Assembly: GCF_000427825.1 (NCBI RefSeq)
Contig: NZ_KE386593.1
Location: forward strand, 62,202-126,201
Origin: Thermocrispum municipale DSM 44069
Lineage (GTDB): Bacteria > Actinomycetota > Actinomycetes > Mycobacteriales > Pseudonocardiaceae
Reading direction: 5' to 3'
DNA: 64,000 nucleotides
The notes below the pieces were generated by a model that was given only the letters and a program-made list of their open reading frames with translations, did not search any database and was not told the DNA's origin. This document shows, one piece after another, positions 18,304 through 25,644 of the stretch. Both the position numbers and the translations under genes were made by a program. Every line of letters begins with the position of its first letter. Within the stretch, counting starts at the first letter, position 1.

Positions 18304-19155
18304 ATGACGATCAGCGCTCCCGCCCCGCGGGTGTTGCCGGATGACGACGCGGCGAAGTATGCGGAGTGGTTCTCCTGCCTGGCCGACCCGACTCGTGTCC
18401 GGCTGTTGCACGTAGTGGCTACGACGCCCGGCGGGATGACGGTCGGAGCGCTGACGCAGCAGTTGGGCATCAGTCAGTCCACGTGCTCGCACCACATCCG
18501 CAAGCTCGCCGAGGTCGGCTTTCTTCGGCTGCACAAGGAAGGCACTGCGACCAGGGTGATGGTCAACGAGGCCTGCTGCACCGGCCTGCCGCACGCCGCC
18601 GACGTCGTCATGGGCACGCTCGCGCCGCGCCCGTGCTGTCCCGCCGACGCACCCGCGGACGTCCACGTTCGTGCTCTACGGCCCGAGGACTGGCCTGCCG
18701 TGCGCCGCATCTACGGCGAGGGCATAGCGACGGGGATCGCGACGTTCGAGACGACGGTGCCCAGTCGTGCCTCGCTCGACGCCCGGTGGCTGCCCGGGCA
18801 CCGGTGGGTGGCCGAGATCGACGGCGTGGTCGTCGGCTGGACGGCCTTGAGCCCGGTGTCGGACCGCGAGTGCTATGCGGGCGTCGCCGAGAGCGCCATC
18901 TACGTCGACGAGGCTTACCGCGGCCGCGGTGTCGGCAAGGCGTTGATCCGGCAGCAGGTGGTCGAGGCGGACAGCGCCGGGCTGTGGACATTGCAAACGT
19001 CCATCTTTACGGAGAACCGGGCAAGCATCGGGCTCCATCACGCAGCCGGCTACCGCACTGTCGGCGTCCGAGAGCGCATCGCCCAGGTCAACGGCGTGTG
19101 GCACGACACCGTGTTGCTGGAACGTCGCTCCGACGCGGCCTACGACGTCTGCTGA
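18304..19155 (+). CDS. ArsR-family repressor fused to an ArsN/PAT-type GNAT acetyltransferase
   Basis: 283 residues. Residues 15-105 are an ArsR winged helix (LADPTRVRLLHVV, then LGISQSTCSHHIRKL). Residues 120-277 are a GNAT domain of the phosphinothricin acetyltransferase / ArsN type, with IYGEGIATGIATFET, VYAxSPVSDRxC-like SPVSDRECYAGVAESAIYV, the acetyl-CoA loop RGRGVGKALI and QTSIFTENRASIGLHHAAGY. Two Cys pairs, C91-C92 and C111-C112, sit at the junction, where the Acidithiobacillus ArsR has its As(III)-binding cysteines. ArsN1 enzymes acetylate the antibiotic arsinothricin. Repressor and resistance enzyme on one chain would tie sensing to detoxification. The arsenical substrate is inference. 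Confidence 0.9.
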   Translation: MTISAPAPRVLPDDDAAKYAEWFSCLADPTRVRLLHVVATTPGGMTVGALTQQLGISQSTCSHHIRKLAEVGFLRLHKEGTATRVMVNEACCTGLPHAADVVMGTLAPRPCCPADAPADVHVRALRPEDWPAVRRIYGEGIATGIATFETTVPSRASLDARWLPGHRWVAEIDGVVVGWTALSPVSDRECYAGVAESAIYVDEAYRGRGVGKALIRQQVVEADSAGLWTLQTSIFTENRASIGLHHAAGYRTVGVRERIAQVNGVWHDTVLLERRSDAAYDVC

Positions 19156-19217
19156 CGACGCCGGACGAGCTGGCCGACTACTTCGAGCTCGGTCGGCGAG
19201 CGGGCTCCCCTACTCAA

Positions 19218-19261
19218 AGCGAACGCCGGACCGCTCTGCTGAGCGATCCGGCGTTTGCGCT
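19218..19261. terminator. Hairpin between ArsR-GNAT and tRNA-Ser
   Basis: AGCGAACGCCGGA (19218-19230) pairs with TCCGGCGTTTGCGCT (19247-19261), with an inner CGCTC/GAGCG stem and TGCT loop. It is placed to end both converging transcripts. Confidence 0.65.
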
Positions 19262-19267
19262 GGTCGT

Positions 19268-19357
19268 TGGCGGAGGATACGGGATTCGAACCCGTGAGGG
19301 CTTTCACACCCAACACGATTTCCAATCGTGCGCCTTAGGCCGCTCGGCCAATCCTCC
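19268..19357 (-). tRNA. tRNA-Ser (anticodon GGA)
   Basis: On the minus strand the acceptor arm GGAGGAT pairs with ATCCTCC. The anticodon stem CACGA/TCGTG encloses TTGGAAA with anticodon GGA, reading UCC. A long variable arm marks a class II tRNA, and the T-arm has GGGTTCGAATCCC. A discriminator G and encoded CCA complete the 3' end (19268-19271). The gene is 90 bases with CCA. Confidence 0.97.
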
Positions 19358-19609
19358 GTGGAAGAGGGTACCGGACGCCGATTCGCGCTGGGGCCGGCGG
19401 GTCCGAGCAGCGCCGACGGTGCTCGGCCACCCGCTGTCCTGGCCGCCGACGGTGGGGACAACCCCTGCCTGCCGGGGGCGAGCCCGTGCGCATCGAGCGG
19501 GATGGCACGCGCAGCCGAAGGGCCAGCACGCCAGATTTCCCGAGCCGAATCCGGAACCGTTCTTGATGCGGAAACCATGCCGACAACGGCAACTTGTCCG
19601 GAGCGCACG

Positions 19610-20011
19610 ATGCCACTACACGAGATCAGCAAACCAGTCAGCGGCCACGTCATCATCGACGGGACCCCACCGAATGCCGTCGAGGTTCAGCTCCGTTATT
19701 CGCGGAACGACCCGCACGCGGTGTGGATGATCTTCCCAGCGCAGGAATGGTGCTTCGACCGCGGCCTGCTGCTGGAGGCCCTCGCCGGGGTGCCGTCCGG
19801 CGAGGGCGACGCCCACATCCACTGCGACGACACCAACGTCTGCGTCCACCTCGGCTCCCCCGCCGACCGAGCACACGTCGTTCTGCCGCGCGAGGAGGTC
19901 GACGCCTTCGCCGAGGCCAGCACGAACCTGATCGCGCGCGGTGCCGAGTCCACCCATCTCGACCTGGACGGCCTGATTTCCCGCATCCTCGCCTCCACCG
20001 ACGTCAGCTGA
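19610..20011 (+). CDS. SsgA/SsgB-like sporulation and cell-division regulator
   Basis: 133 residues from the ATG at 19610, with GGAG about eight bases upstream; an in-frame ATG at 19577 would add eleven residues. The pattern VEVQLRYSRNDPHAVWMIF, then WCFDRGLLLEAL, GEGDAHIHCD and VHLGSPADRAHVVLPREEVDAF follows the SsgA family. This family is restricted to actinomycetes that sporulate or form mycelium; there SsgB recruits FtsZ and the others guide septation and wall remodelling. It appears monocistronic, so its target is not apparent from context. Confidence 0.85.
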   Translation: MPLHEISKPVSGHVIIDGTPPNAVEVQLRYSRNDPHAVWMIFPAQEWCFDRGLLLEALAGVPSGEGDAHIHCDDTNVCVHLGSPADRAHVVLPREEVDAFAEASTNLIARGAESTHLDLDGLISRILASTDVS

Positions 20012-20119
20012 CGTCGCCGGGTCGATCGCCGGGCGGACAGCCCGCACCGTGCCAGTGGACGGATGGGTTCCGACACGGAAAGCTGAGCGGATACGCCGCA
20101 GGCAACCCGAGGGGAACTC

Positions 20120-20616
20120 ATGGATCAGAAGGCGATCGACGACGTACTCGCCCGCCCGTACAGCCAGGAGTTGCTGGCCCGTGACCTGGCCAGGCTGGCG
20201 TTCGTCGCCTTGGACGGAACACCCCGTGCCATCCCGATCGGCATCCATTGGAACGGCACGGAAATCGTCATGTGCACCTCGACGAACGCGCGCAAACTCG
20301 CCGCGTTGCGTCGCAATCCCGCGTCGCCTTGACGATCGACACCGAATCGCACCCGCCGAAGGTTCTGCTGCTGCGGGGCAATGCCGAGCTCGACGAGGTC
20401 GAAGGCATCCCGGACGAGTACATGCAGATGAACGGCACGTATGAGATGACGCCGGAACAGCGAGTGGAATGGGAGAAGAACGTCAAAGCGCTCTACGACC
20501 GCATGGTGCGGATCGTGGTGAAGCCGACCTGGGCGAAGTTGATCGACTTCGAGACCACGCTGCCGACCTCGATCGCCGAACTCATGCAGCAGAAGGCGGC
20601 GGAGGCGGCTCGATGA
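20120..20616 (+). pseudogene. Pyridoxamine-5'-phosphate-oxidase-like flavoprotein gene with a frameshift
   Basis: The first 67 residues (MDQKAIDDVL to AALRRNP) and the last ~95 (RVALTIDTES to the end) are the two halves of one split-barrel PPOX/F420-type protein, read in different frames. The break is at about 20323-20327, AATCCCGCGTC. One extra C, making CCCC, restores the family text RRNPRVALTIDT. As written, translation stops at 20330-20332. Either the strain lost the gene recently or a base is missing from the sequence. Stop and start overlap (ATGA) with the VOC gene shows the normal operon. The family binds FMN or F420 and reduces small molecules. Confidence 0.8.
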
Positions 20617-21056
20617 CCGGCGACGGCGCCGCTGCGCGCCTGGACAACATCGCCATCGTCGTCGACGACCTGGAGAAGGCGAAGGCGTTCTTCGGCGCGC
20701 TGGGCATGGAACTGGAGGGAGAGGCGACGGTGGGAGGCGGCGAGGTCGACCGCCTCCTCGGGCTGGACGGCGTGCGAACCGCCCTCGCGATGATGCGCAC
20801 CGCTGACGGGCACGGCCGGATCGAGCTGACCGAGTACCTCTCCCCACCCGCAGCCGACGACGGTTCCACGCCGGTGCACGCGTTGGGTGGCCACCGGGTC
20901 ATGTTCGCCGTCGACGACGTCGACGCCGCCCTCGACCGGCTGCGGCCGCACGGCGCCGAACTCATCGGCGACATCGTGCGGTACGAGACCCACCAGCTCG
21001 CCTACGTCAGAGGCCCGGCGGGGATCACGGTCGCACTGGCCGCGGTCGTCGAGTAG
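20613..21056 (+). CDS. VOC-family (glyoxalase/bleomycin-resistance-like) protein
   Basis: 147 residues, starting inside the ATGA overlap with the PPOX frame. Two beta-alpha-beta-beta-beta modules are visible: LDNIAIVVDDLEKAKAFFGALGMEL at the start and HRVMFAVDDVDAALDRLRPHGAEL in the second half, ending YVRGPAGITVALAAVVE. Potential metal ligands are His/Glu residues in RIELTEYL and in GPAGI-adjacent strands. VOC proteins act as isomerases, dioxygenases or resistance binders. Pairing with a PPOX flavoprotein does not identify a substrate. Confidence 0.87.
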   Translation: MTGDGAAARLDNIAIVVDDLEKAKAFFGALGMELEGEATVGGGEVDRLLGLDGVRTALAMMRTADGHGRIELTEYLSPPAADDGSTPVHALGGHRVMFAVDDVDAALDRLRPHGAELIGDIVRYETHQLAYVRGPAGITVALAAVVE

Positions 21057-21134
21057 GACTGTGCGGGGTGCCGGCAGCGACACGGCCGGCGTGGGGTGCT
21101 CCAGGCCGGCCGGCTGGGCACGTGTCGGTCGGCC

Positions 21135-21196
21135 CGTCACGACGGCCCGGCGATGTGAGCTCGATCCGTCACGACGGCCCGGCGATGTGAGCTCGA
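21135..21196. repeat. 32-bp tandem repeat with degenerate downstream copies
   Basis: A 30-bp block beginning CGTCACGACGGCCCGGCGAT occurs at 21135-21164 and again at 21167-21196, two bases apart. Shorter degraded copies (GACGGCCCGG, CTCGACCAGTCCCGACGG) follow to about 21245. The rest of the 302-bp gap between the VOC and SDR genes shows no gene or terminator. Confidence 0.8.
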
Positions 21197-21358
21197 CCAG
21201 CCCGGAGGACCCGGCCACTGAACTCGACCAGTCCCGACGGCCCGGCTGAGTTCGGCCGACGGTCCGCGGGCGCGACGATTCCCGACCGCCCAGCCCGTCG
21301 AACCCGACGATTCCGCGCGACGAGGCGGCGCACCGCCGTAGTTCCCGAGGCGTCGGCG

Positions 21359-22102
21359 CTAAGCCGCGGTCCACCCGCCATCGACCGTCAGCGTGCTTCC
21401 CGTGGTGTAGCTCGCCGCGTCCGACGCCAGGTACACCGCGGCGGCGCCGAGCTCGGGCGGAGCGGCCACCCGCTTCTGCGGGGTCCTGGCCACGATCCGT
21501 TCGCCCCACTTGCTGCTGACCAGGCCCTCGGACAGATCCGTGTGGAAGTAGCCCGGCGCGAGCACGTTGACCCGCACGCCGCGATCGGCCCACTCCACCG
21601 CCATCACCCGGCTGAGCGCCTCGACCCCGCCCTTGCTCGCCGCGTACGCCGCGATGCGTTCCATCCCGGCGGTGGCGTGCACGGACGACACGGTGATGAT
21701 GCTGCCGCCGCCCTGCTGGAGCATCTGCCGCCCGGCGGCGCGGGCACAGTAATACGTGCCGGTCAGGTTCGTGTCGATGACCGCCGTCCAGTCCTCGTCG
21801 CGCGATTTCTCCGTCCGGTGGAACGTCGGGCTGATCCCAGCCGCCGTCACCGCCACGTCCAGCCTGCCGAACTGCTCGACGATCGCGGCGACCGCCTGAT
21901 CGGCGAACCCGGGCTCCGCCACCGAGCCCGGCACGGCCAGCCCGCCACCGACCTCGGCCACGAAGTCCTCCAGGTCGGTCTTGGTGCGCGAGCTGACCGC
22001 CACGGTGGCGCCCGCCTCGGCGAGCGCCACCGCGATGGCGCGGCCCAACCCCTTGCCCGCACCGGTCACCCAGGCAACCTTGCCCTGGAGAGTTCCGCTC
22101 AT
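21359..22102 (-). CDS. SDR-family oxidoreductase, last gene of the HyuAB operon
   Basis: 247 residues. The Rossmann motif TGAGKGLG is at residues 13-20, an NxAG-equivalent TAAGIS after strand 4, and the catalytic Ser and YxxxK as VSSVHATAG and YAASKGG. It is a classical NAD(P)-dependent short-chain dehydrogenase and should oxidise or reduce a hydroxy or keto intermediate. Its start overlaps the stop of the acyl-CoA ligase gene by four bases. One of three SDRs in the operon, which suggests at least two redox steps. Confidence 0.93.
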   Translation of the reverse strand: MSGTLQGKVAWVTGAGKGLGRAIAVALAEAGATVAVSSRTKTDLEDFVAEVGGGLAVPGSVAEPGFADQAVAAIVEQFGRLDVAVTAAGISPTFHRTEKSRDEDWTAVIDTNLTGTYYCARAAGRQMLQQGGGSIITVSSVHATAGMERIAAYAASKGGVEALSRVMAVEWADRGVRVNVLAPGYFHTDLSEGLVSSKWGERIVARTPQKRVAAPPELGAAAVYLASDAASYTTGSTLTVDGGWTAA

Positions 22103-23619
22103 GCCTTCGCCTCACGCAGCTGACGCTTGAGTACCTTGCCCGACGGGGTCCGCGGCAGCTCCTCCACGAACGTCACCGCCGCGGGCACCTTGAACTTGGC
22201 CAACCGCTCTCGGCAGAACGCCTGCAAGTCCTCGGCCGACGCGGTCGAGGACGGCTTCAGCACCACGAACGCCTGCGGCACCTCACCCCAGCGCGGATGC
22301 GCCATCCCGACGACCGCCGCCTCGACGACCTCCGGGTGCTCGTACAGCACCCGCTCCACCTCGGGCGTGGCGATGTTCTCCCCACCCGAGACGATCATGT
22401 CCTTCTTCCGGTCCTCGACATACAGGTAGCCGTCCTCGTCGAGGCGGCCGACGTCGCCGGTGAAGAACCAGCCGTCACGGAACGCGGCGGAGGTCGCCGT
22501 CGGGTCGCGCCAGTAGCCCGCGCTGACCTTCGGCCCACGCAGGGCGATCTCGCCCAGCTGACCGGTCGGCGCGTCGTTGCCGTCCGGATCGACGATGCGC
22601 ACTTCGGTGTGCACCACCGGGCGGCCCACCGAGCCGGCCTTGGACAACGTGTGGTCGCGGTCGTTGAACGTGTCGCCGGAAACCGTCTCGGTCAGTCCGT
22701 ACGCGTCGGAGAACCAGGCATTCGGGAACGCCTTCAAGATCCGTTCGATCAGCGGCTCCGGCATCTTCTCGCCACCACCGATGATGAACCGGATCGACGA
22801 GGTGTCCCGGTCGTGCAGGTCCGGCAGCTGCAGGATCGCGTTCATCAACGACGGCGCCAGCCACACGTTGGTCGGCCGCTCCCGCTCGATGATGTCGACG
22901 GCCTTGGCCGCTTCGAACTTCCGCATCACGGTCAGCGAGCCGCCGGCGTGCAGCGTTCCGACACCCGGCAGGTCGAAGCCACCGACGTGATACAGCGGAC
23001 CGCACACCAGCGTGGTGTCGTCGGCGGTCAGGCCGAACTCCACGATGTGCCCGAGGTTCTTCCACGTCAGGTTGCCGTGCGTGATGCAGACACCCTTCGG
23101 CCGAGACGTCGTGCCCGAGGTGTACATCAGGCGCTGCAGGTCGTCCGGGCCGACCGGCTCGCACGGCACCTGGCGGCCGCGGTTCGCCTCGACCAGCGCG
23201 GTGTAGTCGAGCCAACCGTCCGGCGCCTGGTCCGCACCCAGCAACAGCCGGTGCCGCACCCCGTCCGGCAGCACCGGGTCGATCGAGCCCTGGAACTCCG
23301 GCTCGGTCAGCAAGGCCACCGCCCCGGCGTGCTCGAGGATGTAGCGCCACTCGTCCGGAGCCAGCCGGTAGTTCATCGGCAGGAAGGCCGCGCCCAGCCG
23401 GTTGACGGCGAACGTGGCCTCCAAGAATTCCAGGTGGTTGTACAGCAACAACCCGACGATGTCCCCGCGCCCGACGCCGAGGTCGCGCAACCCGGCGGCC
23501 AACGCGTTCACCCGCTCCAGCAGGTGGGCGTTGGTGAGCGTGCGATCGCCCTGCCGCAGCACGACCTTCTCGGGCGCGCGGGACGCGTGGTAGTCGAGGA
23601 TCGCTGCGAAGTTGCTCAT
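22099..23619 (-). CDS. AMP-dependent acyl-CoA ligase (class I adenylate-forming)
   Basis: 506 residues; the ATG at 23619 follows AGGAG. The P-loop is YTSGTTSRPKG (Ser where Gly is usual), followed by the A5 motif YGLTET, the A7/A8 region GDVGRLDEDGYLYVEDRKKDMI and the A10 Lys motif PRTPSGKVLKR. The length and motifs fit medium-chain or aromatic acyl-CoA synthetases that activate a carboxylate via an acyl-adenylate. It is overlapped by four bases on both sides by SDR genes, so expression is tightly coupled. It provides the CoA entry step for this pathway; the acid is unknown. Confidence 0.94.
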   Translation of the reverse strand: MSNFAAILDYHASRAPEKVVLRQGDRTLTNAHLLERVNALAAGLRDLGVGRGDIVGLLLYNHLEFLEATFAVNRLGAAFLPMNYRLAPDEWRYILEHAGAVALLTEPEFQGSIDPVLPDGVRHRLLLGADQAPDGWLDYTALVEANRGRQVPCEPVGPDDLQRLMYTSGTTSRPKGVCITHGNLTWKNLGHIVEFGLTADDTTLVCGPLYHVGGFDLPGVGTLHAGGSLTVMRKFEAAKAVDIIERERPTNVWLAPSLMNAILQLPDLHDRDTSSIRFIIGGGEKMPEPLIERILKAFPNAWFSDAYGLTETVSGDTFNDRDHTLSKAGSVGRPVVHTEVRIVDPDGNDAPTGQLGEIALRGPKVSAGYWRDPTATSAAFRDGWFFTGDVGRLDEDGYLYVEDRKKDMIVSGGENIATPEVERVLYEHPEVVEAAVVGMAHPRWGEVPQAFVVLKPSSTASAEDLQAFCRERLAKFKVPAAVTFVEELPRTPSGKVLKRQLREAKA

Positions 23620-24416
23620 CGCTGCTCCTGGGAGTGGTAGCTGTGCAAACGCTCCCCCGCATCCCCCCAGTTGACCTGGCTGATCATTCCGCCGTCGGCG
23701 ACCAGGTCCGCCCCGGTCACGTACCCGGCGTTCTCGCTGGCCAGGAAGGCCACCACGGATGCGATGTCCTCCGGCTGACCGATACGACCCAGCGGCGTGG
23801 CGCTCACCGTCGCGTCGTGGATGACCTGCGTGCTCAACGTGTCCCGGTTGATCCCGGTGTGCACCACGCCGGGGCTGACCGAGTTGATCCGGATATTGTC
23901 CGCGGCCAGCTCGCCGGCCAGCTGCTTGGTCATGGCCAGCACGCCGCCTTTGGCCGCGGTGTACGAGGTGAAGCCGTAGCCGATGTGCCCGGCGATCGAG
24001 GCGATCTGCACGATCGACCCGCCACCGGCTGCCGCCATCGCCGGGATGACGTTCTTCAACATCACGAAGTAGCCGGTGAGATTGACGTCGAGAACCCGCC
24101 GCCACTCGTCCAGCGTGGACTCCAGCAGTTTCTTGCGGACGATGATCCCGGCGGCGTTGACCAGCACGCGGGGTGCGCCGAGCTCCGCCGCCTGCGGCAC
24201 CATCGCCGCGACCGCGTCCTCGTCGGTGACGTCCACCCCGAAGGCGGCTGCCCGGTGGCCGTCCTTGGTCAGTTCGTCGACGGTGGCTTTGGCCGCCTCC
24301 TCGTTGGCATCCACCGCAGCGATGGCCAACCCGTCGGCCGCCAGCCGCCGCGCACAGGCTCGGCCGATACCCGACCCGGCGCCCGTGACGATCGCGCACG
24401 CTCCGTCATACGACAT
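23616..24416 (-). CDS. SDR-family oxidoreductase, second in operon
   Basis: 266 residues. TGAGSGIG at residues 11-18, LVNAAGI, the Ser in IASIAGH and YTAAKGG give a complete classical SDR set; the C-terminal region has GYVTGADLVADGGM. The acidic residue after strand 2 (AAVDANEE) favours NAD over NADP. The tail after VADGG is longer than usual and ends in a charged segment. It overlaps the ligase start by four bases. FabG-like or hydroxyacyl dehydrogenase activity is plausible. Confidence 0.93.
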   Translation of the reverse strand: MSYDGACAIVTGAGSGIGRACARRLAADGLAIAAVDANEEAAKATVDELTKDGHRAAAFGVDVTDEDAVAAMVPQAAELGAPRVLVNAAGIIVRKKLLESTLDEWRRVLDVNLTGYFVMLKNVIPAMAAAGGGSIVQIASIAGHIGYGFTSYTAAKGGVLAMTKQLAGELAADNIRINSVSPGVVHTGINRDTLSTQVIHDATVSATPLGRIGQPEDIASVVAFLASENAGYVTGADLVADGGMISQVNWGDAGERLHSYHSQEQR

Positions 24417-24469
24417 TGCGACTCCTTCTCACCGCAGTTGTTGGGGGTTCGGCTGAACTCGCCGATGCG

Positions 24470-25228
24470 TCACGTCATGGCCAGGCCGCCATTGGCGTCG
24501 ACCACCTCGCCGCTGACGTAGCTGGCAGCGGGCGAAGCGAGGAAGGCGGCGACCCGTGCGATTTCCTCGGGCGCGGCGAACCGGCCGAGCGGGTGGCCGT
24601 CCGGCCGGTAGCCCTTGCCGGTGATCATCGGGGTGTCCACCACGCCAGGGGCGACGCCGTTGGCCACGATCCCGTTGGCGGCTTCGGTCTTGGCGATCCA
24701 CCGGACGAGGGCGTGCACCGCGCCTTTGCTGGCCACGTAGTGCGGGCCGGCCAGCACCCCGCCGATCTTTCCCGCCACCGAGCCGATGCAGACGATGCGT
24801 CCGCCCTGGTCCCGCATGTGCGGCAGGGCGCCGCCGACCGACCACATCGTGCCCTTGACGTTGACGTCCAGCACCGAGTCGAGGTCGGGTTCGGCCAACT
24901 CCTCGAGCGAGACGGCGTCGCCGTAGATCGCCGCACAGGTCACCAGGGCGTCGATGCGCCCGGCCGGGGCGGCCGCCGCGGACATCGCCGCGGCGACCGC
25001 ACCCCGATCGGTGACGTCGACGATCTGCCCGACGGCCGAGCCGCCCGCCTCGGTGATCGCGGTGACCACCTCGTCGCACGGCCGGGCGTCGAGCACGGTC
25101 ACCGCGGCGCCCGCCGCCGCGAGCTCCTTGGCGACCTCGGCACCGATCCCGCGCGCGGCACCGGTGACGACGGCGACCTGGCCGGTCATTCCCGCCGGGC
25201 CGTCCGGGTGCAGCATGCCCGCGGTCAT
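24470..25228 (-). CDS. SDR-family oxidoreductase, first of three in operon
   Basis: 252 residues from the ATG at 25228, four bases inside the end of the upstream CMD gene; longer upstream frames are antisense noise. TGAARGIG near residue 23, LVTCAAI in place of the usual NNAG, the Ser in IGSVAGK and YVASKGA. VLDARP after strand 2 suggests NAD. The 53-bp gap to the next SDR gene is the largest within the operon's distal part. Probably an alcohol or hydroxyacyl dehydrogenase; it differs clearly in sequence from its two neighbours, so it is not a recent duplicate. Confidence 0.92.
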   Translation of the reverse strand: MTAGMLHPDGPAGMTGQVAVVTGAARGIGAEVAKELAAAGAAVTVLDARPCDEVVTAITEAGGSAVGQIVDVTDRGAVAAAMSAAAAPAGRIDALVTCAAIYGDAVSLEELAEPDLDSVLDVNVKGTMWSVGGALPHMRDQGGRIVCIGSVAGKIGGVLAGPHYVASKGAVHALVRWIAKTEAANGIVANGVAPGVVDTPMITGKGYRPDGHPLGRFAAPEEIARVAAFLASPAASYVSGEVVDANGGLAMT

Positions 25229-25632
25229 GCCGACTTCTCGTGCGCCTCGAGTTCCTCCATCAGCACCGGCACGCCCATCGTGCAGGTGTGGATCCCGAGC
25301 ACGCTGGTCAGCTCCAGCACCTCCATGATCTCTTCCTTGGTCGCGCCGTAGGAGAGCGCGTTGCGGATGTGCTGGCGCAGACCCGGTTCGTACAGGTGGG
25401 TGGTGGAGGCGTCGATCGCGACGTAGATCAGCTCCTTGATCTTCGGCTCCAGCACACCCGTGCGCCACGGCACCGCGGAGAAATTCAGGTACGCCTCGAA
25501 AAAGCTCGGGTCCAGGCTCAGCAGCCCCTCCCAGAAGGCGTTCCAGTAACCGCGTTCGGCGATGAACTTCTCGCGCAGCTCGTTCTGCCTGCGCACGGTC
25601 TCCTCGTCGGGCGCTGCGGGGTTGTCAGTCAC
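25225..25632 (-). CDS. Carboxymuconolactone-decarboxylase-family (AhpD-like) protein
   Basis: 135 residues from a GTG. The central LEPKIKELIYVAIDASTTHLYEPGLRQHIRNALSYGATKEEIMEVLELTS is the all-helical CMD fold. The CxxC-H redox site of AhpD is absent; only a single Cys (HTCTMG) follows, so a peroxidase role is unlikely. A decarboxylase or lactone-handling role, or an accessory subunit, fits better. It lies 12 bases after hyuB and overlaps the SDR start by four bases, inside the operon. Confidence 0.88.
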   Translation of the reverse strand: MTDNPAAPDEETVRRQNELREKFIAERGYWNAFWEGLLSLDPSFFEAYLNFSAVPWRTGVLEPKIKELIYVAIDASTTHLYEPGLRQHIRNALSYGATKEEIMEVLELTSVLGIHTCTMGVPVLMEELEAHEKSA

Positions 25633-25644
25633 GGTGATGCCTCC

